A stretch of DNA of 36,805 nucleotides. Source: an uncultured Bacteroidales bacterium. Lineage in GTDB: Bacteria > Bacteroidota > Bacteroidia > Bacteroidales > Paludibacteraceae. A program made the position numbers and the translations under genes. Positions within the stretch are counted from its first letter, which is position 1. The number at the start of each line of letters is the position of its first letter. This document shows, in pieces, positions 31,834-36,805 of this stretch. The DNA lies in contig CAKUUM010000019.1 of NCBI GenBank assembly GCA_934692905.1, forward strand, positions 1 through 36,805, written 5' to 3'. A model generated the notes under the pieces. The model worked only from the letters and a program-made list of their open reading frames with translations, did not search any database and had not been told where the DNA came from.

Positions 31834-33255
31834 TTACTTGCGGGGTTTGATGTCCAACTTGACGGGACGTATCATATTCTCGGGCAGGAGGACGGTGTCC
31901 AACTCCTCTTTGGTGAGAATACCATGCTCAATCACAAGGTCGTAAACAGGACGGCCCGTAGCCAAAGCCTCTTTGGCAATCTTGGTCGAGTTCTTGTAAC
32001 CAATGATAGGATTAAGTGCGGTAACGATACCGATAGAGCCCTTGATATAGTTGCGGCAACGCTCCTCGTCAGCCTTGATACCCTCGATGCAGTACTTGCG
32101 CAGCACATCGAAGCCATTCATCATAATCTCCATGCTCTCGAAACAGCATTGTGCCATAGTCGGCTCCGCCATATTGAGTTCCATCTGAGCCGCCTCATTG
32201 CACATAGCCACGCACAAGTCATTACCAATCACCTTGTACGAAATCTGGTTCATCACCTCTGGAATGACGGGGTTCACCTTCCCCGGCATAATACTGCTAC
32301 CCGGCTGACGGGCAGGCAGGTCTATCTCGTGCAGACCGCATTTAGGCCCTGAACCCAGCAGACGAAGGTCGTTGCTGATTTTGTTCATCTTGGTGGCAAT
32401 ACGGCGCAATACGCTCGAATAGCCCACCATGCAACTGGTGTCGGAAGTAGCAGCCACGAGGTCTTCCGCCTCCCGGATATTCCACCCCGTAATCTCAGCA
32501 ATCGCCTTGGTACAAAGTTTGTCGTAGTCCGGCTCGGAGCAGATACCCGTACCGATAGCGGTAGCACCCATATTGATAGTCAGGAACTCGTCAGCGGCAT
32601 CATTAAGGTGCTTGATTTCGTCGCGCAGGATAGACGCAAACGCGCCGAAAGTCTGACCGAGCGTCATAGGCACAGCATCCTCCAACTGGGTACGCCCCAT
32701 CTTCAGCACGTTCTTGAACTCCTCGGACTTCGCCTCGAAAGCGTGAATCAGTGCCTCGTAGTGCTTCAAGAAGTTCTGATGCATCGCATAGAGACCGAGG
32801 TGAATAGCCGTAGGATAAGCGTCGTTGGTGGATTGCGAGCGGTTGATGTGGTCGTTAGGACTGAGATAGGTGTATTCACCGGGTTGGTGCCCCATGATTT
32901 GCAAGCCGCGGTTAGCAATCACCTCGTTGGCATTCATATTGGTGGTAGTACCTGCACCGCCCTGAATCATATCCACAGGGAACTGGTCGTGCCATTTGCC
33001 AGCCAGTATCTCCTCGCACGCCTGCTTGACAGCACGGAACTGCTCATCGGTCAGCAGCCCAAGTTGATGGTTAGCCATAGCGGCACCAAGTTTGGTATAT
33101 GCCAAACCGTTAATAAAGGTCGGGTAGTCTTTGAGTTTGAACTTGCTGATAGGGAAGTTCTCGATACCACGAAGCGTTTGTACTCCGTAGAGGGCATCGG
33201 CGGGGATTTGGAGTTCGCCGATTAAATCGCTTTCTGTGCGAAATTGTTGTGCCAT
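31834..33255 (-). CDS. aspA: Aspartate ammonia-lyase
   Basis: The enzyme deaminates aspartate to fumarate, feeding the fumarate respiration typical of Bacteroidales. The 473 residues contain MIQGGAGTTTNMNANEVIAN (97-116), NDHINRSQSTNDAYPTA (134-150) and the superfamily signature GSSIMPGKVNPVIPEVMNQ (from residue 319), whose serine loop carries the catalytic base. The related fumarase C shares these signatures. Overall sequence (start TESDLIGELQIPADALYGVQ) favours aspartase, but substrate choice is not proven by motif alone. It is monocistronic, with a consensus promoter and a strong terminator. Confidence 0.92.
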   Translation of the reverse strand: MAQQFRTESDLIGELQIPADALYGVQTLRGIENFPISKFKLKDYPTFINGLAYTKLGAAMANHQLGLLTDEQFRAVKQACEEILAGKWHDQFPVDMIQGGAGTTTNMNANEVIANRGLQIMGHQPGEYTYLSPNDHINRSQSTNDAYPTAIHLGLYAMHQNFLKHYEALIHAFEAKSEEFKNVLKMGRTQLEDAVPMTLGQTFGAFASILRDEIKHLNDAADEFLTINMGATAIGTGICSEPDYDKLCTKAIAEITGWNIREAEDLVAATSDTSCMVGYSSVLRRIATKMNKISNDLRLLGSGPKCGLHEIDLPARQPGSSIMPGKVNPVIPEVMNQISYKVIGNDLCVAMCNEAAQMELNMAEPTMAQCCFESMEIMMNGFDVLRKYCIEGIKADEERCRNYIKGSIGIVTALNPIIGYKNSTKIAKEALATGRPVYDLVIEHGILTKEELDTVLLPENMIRPVKLDIKPRK

Positions 33256-33327
33256 GATATTATATTAATTTATTTGTTGTTTATTGTCTGCAAATGGGTT
33301 TCCGCCGGACGAACCGAAACGGACACG

Positions 33328-33359
33328 CAAAATTACAATATTTCTTCGGTGTGTGCAAA
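33328..33359 (-). promoter_or_regulatory. Promoter for aspA
   Basis: On the minus strand TTTG (33356-33359), 20 bases and TAATTTTG (33328-33335). This gives a leader of about 65 bases before the aspA ATG. The -33 box lies within nine bases of the dedA stop. Confidence 0.75.
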
Positions 33360-33367
33360 TTTGAGGG

Positions 33368-34228
33368 TTAGTTGGCCTGACGTTTGCGGCGTTTGACGAT
33401 AGTACGGACGATGAAATACACGATAACTGCAGCGAGGAGGGCGAGAATGATGATACTCAGTTCGTGGCTGTATTGGTGAATGAGGTCCATCTGACCATGG
33501 GCGATATAGCCGAGGAGCGCCAGGACCGAGTTCCACAGAAAGGCTCCCAAGAACGTGTATAGAAGGAACCAGCCGAAGTGCATCTTCGCCAGCCCCGCAG
33601 GGATACTAATCAGTTGGCGGATACCGGGGATAAGGCGCCCGACGAAGGTAGATACCTTGCCGTGGTCGTTGAAGTAGTCCTCCGCCTTGCGAATCTTGTC
33701 GGAAGAGAGGAGCAGCACATGCCCCACACGGCTGTCAGCGAAAGCATAGATGATAGGCCGCCCGAGCCACATGGATAGCAAATAGTTGATTATCGCACCG
33801 AGTATGGCACCTATCGTGCCGAACAGGACCACCAACAAGACATTAATAGGGTAACTGTCGGTAACGTGCAGACTGCTGCCGTCGTTGTCTGCCACATAGG
33901 CTGCAGGCGGGATAACGACCTCGCTGGGGAAAGGGATGAATGAGGATTCGATGGTCATCAGGATGGTGATGCTGCCGTAGTTCATGTTGTCGGAATACCA
34001 ATTCTCCACTCTCTCCAACAGGCTGATGTTCTGTGGGGGTGTAACTCCGAACAGCGAATCCGTAACCGCCAGGTCGGGCATCTCCGCGCAGATTGCCGCG
34101 GTATCCGCTGCATGATCATTGCTCATACAACCATTGGCGGTATCCGTCACGACAGGGCGCATCTGTGCCTGCGAAGGCACGGCAAACATTGCCGCAATGG
34201 CAAGCAAACATATCAATCTTTTTTCCAT
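33368..34228 (-). CDS. DedA-family membrane protein with periplasmic N-terminal extension
   Basis: The 286 residues start with a signal peptide (MEKRLICLLAIAAMFAVPSQ). About 50 Ala/Asp-rich residues follow, then the DedA/VTT domain: SSFIPFPSEVVIPPAAYVA, GAIINYLLSMWLGRP and GRLIPGIRQLISIPAGLAKM. Three or more membrane helices follow, and a basic tail (VKRRKRQAN) ends the protein. DedA proteins are thought to move or flip undecaprenyl-phosphate or other lipids and support membrane energetics. The cleavable signal plus extension is longer than in typical 200-220-residue members. An in-frame ATG six codons earlier (34246) is less likely. Confidence 0.88.
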   Translation of the reverse strand: MEKRLICLLAIAAMFAVPSQAQMRPVVTDTANGCMSNDHAADTAAICAEMPDLAVTDSLFGVTPPQNISLLERVENWYSDNMNYGSITILMTIESSFIPFPSEVVIPPAAYVADNDGSSLHVTDSYPINVLLVVLFGTIGAILGAIINYLLSMWLGRPIIYAFADSRVGHVLLLSSDKIRKAEDYFNDHGKVSTFVGRLIPGIRQLISIPAGLAKMHFGWFLLYTFLGAFLWNSVLALLGYIAHGQMDLIHQYSHELSIIILALLAAVIVYFIVRTIVKRRKRQAN

Positions 34229-34259
34229 ATTATACGTTATCGGCATTTAATTTGGAGTA

Positions 34260-34291
34260 CAAAGGTACTACAAAAACAAGTAATACCCAAA
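34260..34291 (-). promoter_or_regulatory. Promoter for dedA
   Basis: On the minus strand TTTG (34288-34291), 20 bases and TACCTTTG (34260-34267), a full-consensus site about 30 bases before the start. Confidence 0.75.
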
Positions 34292-34383
34292 TTTTGCCCC
34301 TAACTTCTTCCGATTTTCTACCTATTATGGTGCATTTTGTGTTTGGGTAGTTCGTCATAAGGGCATTTATTGGGTGCGGTTCT

Positions 34384-34743
34384 CCGTTAATTGACCGTTA
34401 ATCGACCGTTAATACATAGTGGGACATCGGCTCCATTAAATGCCATTAAAGAGCCATTAAAACACTGATAAACATGTAATTATCCACGAATGAACCATTA
34501 ATTAACCAAAACATGGACAACCAACAAAATCTGTTGTGCGCAACATGCACACAAGGGATTGTATTCTCCGTTAATGACTACCAATAAGCCGTTAATACAT
34601 AGTGAGGTATGGACTCCATGCAGCCTATTAAACAACCATTAAAGCACAGAAGAATATGTAATTATCCACAAATTACATTGGGGGACAAGGCTCCATTAAA
34701 TGCCATTAAAGAGCCATTAAAACACTGATAAACATGTAATTAT
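34384..34743. repeat. Spacer of nested direct repeats (CCGTTAAT 11-mers, CCATTAAA units, 55-bp duplication)
   Basis: Three 11-bp CCGTTAATnnA units (34384-34416) are followed by CCATTAAA units every 10-11 bases. A 55-bp block at 34429-34483 is repeated without change at 34689-34743. A degenerate third version lies between them, sharing CCGTTAATACATAGTG and TATGTAATTATCCAC. No ORF is present. With 34744-34936 this is an AT-rich, gene-free spacer of about 700 bases upstream of dedA. Confidence 0.85.
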
Positions 34744-34776
34744 TTACGAATTAGCCATCAATTCATTTACTATTTG

Positions 34777-34793
34777 CGAATTTACGATGTACG
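34777..34793 (-). repeat. Family B repeat, inverted partial copy
   Basis: CGAATTTACGATGTACG is the exact complement of the CGTACATCGTAAATTCG block at 22924 and 29923. The AT-rich partner block is not conserved here. Confidence 0.6.
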
Positions 34794-34856
34794 ATTTATT
34801 TGGATATTTATTGCCATTTGACCCCATTAAACACATCAAAAGCAAACAAACAAAAG

Positions 34857-34883
34857 AGAGACGCGGTATGAAACCACGTCTCT
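34857..34883. repeat. REP-like palindrome
   Basis: AGAGACGCGG and CCACGTCTCT (one mismatch) flank a seven-base loop, followed by ACAAAATAAT. It could be an extragenic palindrome or a terminator for the remnant gene that ends at 34967. Confidence 0.5.
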
Positions 34884-34966
34884 ACAAAATAATACACATC
34901 TGATAGTGTACGTATCACATTAGGTGACGAAACCTAATGCTTTCTTCTATTCACAAACCGAAGTCT

Positions 34967-35173
34967 CTATTTCACCTCAACGCCCGTGGTGGTGTAGGTT
35001 TTGCCATCGCGGAGGATATAGACTTGTTCGTTGCAGAAGATTTTCTGCGGAGTAGTGGCATTAGCAGACACGTTCTACACAGCGGTGGCGGGTACAAACT
35101 GCGCCTCAAGGGTGAGGTCTTCGGTGGCAGTCAGCAGGTAGGGGTTATTATGTGCTGGACAAATCTCTGTTAA
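34967..35173 (-). pseudogene. 3' remnant of a secreted repeat protein with C-terminal sorting-like tail
   Basis: On the minus strand one frame encodes HNNPYLLTATEDLTLEAQFV, which resembles the end of an InlB-type B-repeat. It continues PATAV, an in-frame TAG (35075-35077), NVSANATTPQKIFCNEQVYI, then LRDGKTYTTTGVEVK and a stop at 34967. The final part matches the pattern of Bacteroidota C-terminal sorting-type tails (Q-K-x-h-x-x-x-Q-h-Y-I-h-R-x-G-K-x-Y-x-x-x-G). There is no start codon or N-terminal domain, and the frame meets another TAG at 35174, the stop of the next gene. It is best read as the decayed end of a larger surface protein. Confidence 0.6.
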
Positions 35174-35449
35174 CTACTTGGTGAGGAGTTGCTGTATTTG
35201 TTTCGCATCGGAGCGGGTGAAACCGTTGGCGACCGTTACCTGTCCGCCATTGGTCTCGATGATGATGTCCGCAAAGAGCAGTCCCGCCTTGAGCGAGACG
35301 CTGCCAATACTGCTGCGTTGGATAACCGTGGTGGCGTAGCCGATGAGGCGAGCCTTGTAGAACGTAACTTTTTCGTCGTCAATCTCCAACTTGTCGGGAA
35401 AAACCACGTTGCCGCCCGTAATATGGCTGGCTGAAAACTTGTAGGGCAT
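35174..35449 (-). CDS. Small PH-like domain protein
   Basis: The 91 residues (MPYKFSASHITGGNVVFPDK at the start, KQIQQLLTK at the end) show seven short beta strands followed by a C-terminal helix. The strands include DDEKVTFYKARLIGYAT, SSIGSVSLKAGLLFADIIIE and GQVTVANGFT. This is the outline of a bacterial PH domain (YokE/bPH type). There is no signal peptide or membrane helix. It is the last of three closely spaced minus-strand genes (35-base gap to the 136-residue gene). Its function is unknown, and the family call rests on secondary-structure pattern only. Confidence 0.6.
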   Translation of the reverse strand: MPYKFSASHITGGNVVFPDKLEIDDEKVTFYKARLIGYATTVIQRSSIGSVSLKAGLLFADIIIETNGGQVTVANGFTRSDAKQIQQLLTK

Positions 35450-35484
35450 AATAAACTATTTCATTTATGGTTGTTTCTGATATG

Positions 35485-35895
35485 CTATTCTTTTACCAAA
35501 ATCTCCAATACACTCAGAATGATGCCACCGCCGGGGATAGAGTCTGCAACGGGTGTGAGAGTCTCCATCAGGTACTTGGCATCCAGATGCGTCTTGAGAT
35601 AGTCGATGTATTCTGTATCTTTGTCTTCACACTCTGATACCTTGTAGTTGGCAGCAGCGTCCCGAAGAACATCCACAGACGGCACCAATGCTTTCAGTGC
35701 TTTCACGAAACGACCGGCAATGGTAACTGCCTTTTCTACTTTGTCGTACTCAATCTCCACTGCTTTCTGAATGATAGTGTGCTGGTCTATTTGTGTGGCT
35801 TGCTCTTTCAACTTAACACTGCTTTCGGATGTAAACTTGGATAGTTTCTCACTGCTCTCGGTTGCGGCTTTTGAAATTTTATTGAATAGTTCCAT
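35485..35895 (-). CDS. Unrecognised 136-residue protein, helical N-terminus
   Basis: The start MELFNKISKAATESSEKLSK is chosen. The frame is open to 36009, but the extra 38 codons overlap the upstream gene and read as its shadow. Residues 1-40 form an amphipathic, Ser/Lys/Glu-rich helix. About 40-80 form another helix (IIQKAVEIEYDKVEKAVTIA), and the C-terminus is hydrophobic with a GGG hinge (SIPGGGIILSVLEILV). This hints at membrane or protein contact rather than a secreted enzyme. There is no signal peptide. It lies 34 bases after the 242-residue gene and 35 bases before the PH-like gene. No family is recognised. Confidence 0.6.
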   Translation of the reverse strand: MELFNKISKAATESSEKLSKFTSESSVKLKEQATQIDQHTIIQKAVEIEYDKVEKAVTIAGRFVKALKALVPSVDVLRDAAANYKVSECEDKDTEYIDYLKTHLDAKYLMETLTPVADSIPGGGIILSVLEILVKE

Positions 35896-35929
35896 AACAA
35901 AAATGTATTTGAAAGTTGTTGTCATTATG

Positions 35930-36658
35930 TCACCGACCATACGCGATAACCAAGTTATCAAAAATCTTTGGGTAAGATTCAAAAAATGGTGTGTTGGGGA
36001 GAGGAGCATGGATGGTTTTTAGCACCTGTAGGTCTTGATAGAAATGCCACATGGTTTTCATTACCTCTTCAAAGAACTCACGCTCCTGTGCCATACTACC
36101 AAGACGCGCACAAAAAAATGGTTGGGTGTATTTCCTATCTATCGGGCATACTAAATTTGGCAGGATATGTGCCAAGGTCTTAGAGCCGGACACTATCTTT
36201 GTATTGGCACAGGTAGTTGCCTCTATTGAGAAACAAACATCTGCCAAATCAGAGAGTATATCATTAAATGTCACGCAATCAATAGTTTCGATACGCAGGT
36301 CTTTCCATTCCAACAGTCGCGTTTTAACTTTCTCTGCTAAAATGCTATTCTTAAAATCATTGAAAGCAGGCATTGTTGCGCCTCTTGTCCCCGGTCTTTG
36401 CATACCCCACGCAGTCAATGTAGCATAAATGTACTCCAAATGTCTGTCCCCTAAGAAATTTTTCTGTTGCCACTCTAATGCCTTTTGGTGAAAATACACC
36501 GCAGGTTCACCAAATAATTTTGCCACATTGAGACTTTTGGCATAATACCCATTTTTGCCTCCCAAGTTTTGAATAAGGATATTACACTTATTCTGTAATA
36601 GTTTACTGCAGGAGTGAGAAGACAAGGGGTGGTCAAAACGTTTCTGTAGGGAATGCAT
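35930..36658 (-). CDS. Unrecognised 242-residue protein, AT-rich
   Basis: No family could be named with confidence. The protein is cytoplasmic by sequence (no signal, no membrane segment). It contains a C-terminal motif GSKTLAHILPNLVCPIDRKY (about 178-197) followed by TQPFF. I associate the pattern S-K-x-L-x-H-x-L-P-x-L-h-x-P-I-D-R-x-Y-T with a widespread uncharacterised family, but cannot verify it. Hand-counted 60-base samples give 30% GC at 36541 and 43% at 36121, below the housekeeping genes, which suggests acquired DNA. It is the first gene after a consensus promoter, followed by two small genes at 34- and 35-base gaps. Confidence 0.65.
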   Translation of the reverse strand: MHSLQKRFDHPLSSHSCSKLLQNKCNILIQNLGGKNGYYAKSLNVAKLFGEPAVYFHQKALEWQQKNFLGDRHLEYIYATLTAWGMQRPGTRGATMPAFNDFKNSILAEKVKTRLLEWKDLRIETIDCVTFNDILSDLADVCFSIEATTCANTKIVSGSKTLAHILPNLVCPIDRKYTQPFFCARLGSMAQEREFFEEVMKTMWHFYQDLQVLKTIHAPLPNTPFFESYPKIFDNLVIAYGR

Positions 36659-36680
36659 GTTTACATACTGTTTATTGCCA

Positions 36681-36712
36681 CAAAGGTACTGCTTTTCAAC
36701 AATATATGCAAA
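36681..36712 (-). promoter_or_regulatory. Promoter for the three-gene unrecognised cluster
   Basis: On the minus strand TTTG (36709-36712), 20 bases and TACCTTTG (36681-36688), a full-consensus promoter. It lies 22 bases before the 242-residue gene, consistent with one transcript covering 36658 down to 35174. Confidence 0.75.
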
Positions 36713-36742
36713 TATCCAGTATTCTACTCCAGGGCAACCGCA

Positions 36743-36805
36743 TCAAAAGTTAGCATTTTTTATGATTTGCAACAGGTAGTCGGGATCCATAGCGGCGATA
36801 AACAG
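36743..36805 (-). CDS. C-terminal end of a gene entering from the right
   Basis: On the minus strand the last 20 codons (LFIAAMDPDYLLQIIKNANF) and a TGA stop at 36743 are open to the window edge. The -33 box of the downstream cluster lies 30 bases beyond the stop. Too little is visible for identification, and the frame could also be open by chance. Confidence 0.35.
   Translation of the reverse strand: MFIAAMDPDYLLQIIKNANF

Noticed and set aside
34937..35173. 78-codon open frame on the plus strand
   Set aside because: The opposite strand carries a recognisable sorting-like tail, so the plus-strand frame is a shadow of that remnant.
35075..35176. Programmed TAG read-through joining the PH-like gene to the sorting-like tail
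   Set aside because: Two TAG codons are in frame, but the PH-like protein has no signal peptide, so a secretion tail would make no sense. Decay explains it better.

Overview
The window looks like chromosomal DNA from the phylum Bacteroidota, most likely order Bacteroidales. Three things support this. Promoters have the Bacteroidota form: a TTTG-like -33 box, 19-20 bases, then a TAnnTTTG -7 box. Families typical of the group are present: a carboxypeptidase-regulatory-domain outer-membrane beta-barrel protein, a PG0541-type PII-like protein next to an RND pump, a BspA-type leucine-rich-repeat protein, and a remnant of a secreted protein's C-terminal sorting-like tail. Most starts also lack strong Shine-Dalgarno sequences. 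The genus cannot be read from the sequence. Most of the window is mid-GC (about 50-55% in hand-counted samples). The right-hand 1.2 kb and an internal part of dnaG are more AT-rich.

Layout. 1-6.4 kb (minus strand): a truncated outer-membrane receptor-like protein, a DUF6973-type lipoprotein, a FecCD/BtuC-type permease, chorismate synthase (aroC) and seryl-tRNA synthetase (serS). 6.4-7.3 kb (minus): rpmA and rplU with their promoter and terminator. 7.6-9.7 kb (plus): glyS and rpsO. 10.1-13.0 kb (plus): glgB-nagB, sugar storage and amino-sugar catabolism. 13.1-16.4 kb: ridA (minus), cysS (plus), a 41-codon signal-peptide-like ORF and an AraC-family regulator (plus). 16.7-23.7 kb (minus): a tripartite RND efflux set read as TetR regulator, TolC-type channel, membrane-fusion lipoprotein, RND pump, PII-like protein. 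24.1-31.7 kb: a WG-repeat-like membrane-anchored protein overlapping a GT51 transglycosylase, a BspA-like protein directly upstream of dnaG, a COG0731-like radical SAM enzyme, and a convergent glycosyltransferase-like gene. 31.8-34.2 kb (minus): aspA and a DedA protein. 34.2-36.8 kb: a repeat-rich spacer, a pseudogene tail, and three tightly spaced unrecognised genes (minus) behind a consensus promoter.

The strongest unexplained signal is in the spacers. A composite element of about 150 bp occurs three times (7411-7560, 16474-16630 inverted, 25881-26029). Each copy has a GGTC-containing flank, five 11-bp units of AATCACATACT type, a 20-base core TTAGCCCGACAAATACACGA, and seven or eight 7-bp units of AATGCAC type. 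A fourth site (13579-13628) keeps the core but carries a different 11-bp repeat. In three of the four cases the core lies upstream of, and in the same orientation as, a recognisable promoter. Other spacers hold other 7-bp and 11-bp tandem repeats, REP-like palindromes and a perfect 15-bp inverted repeat. No rRNA, tRNA, CRISPR array, transposase or integrase was recognised.
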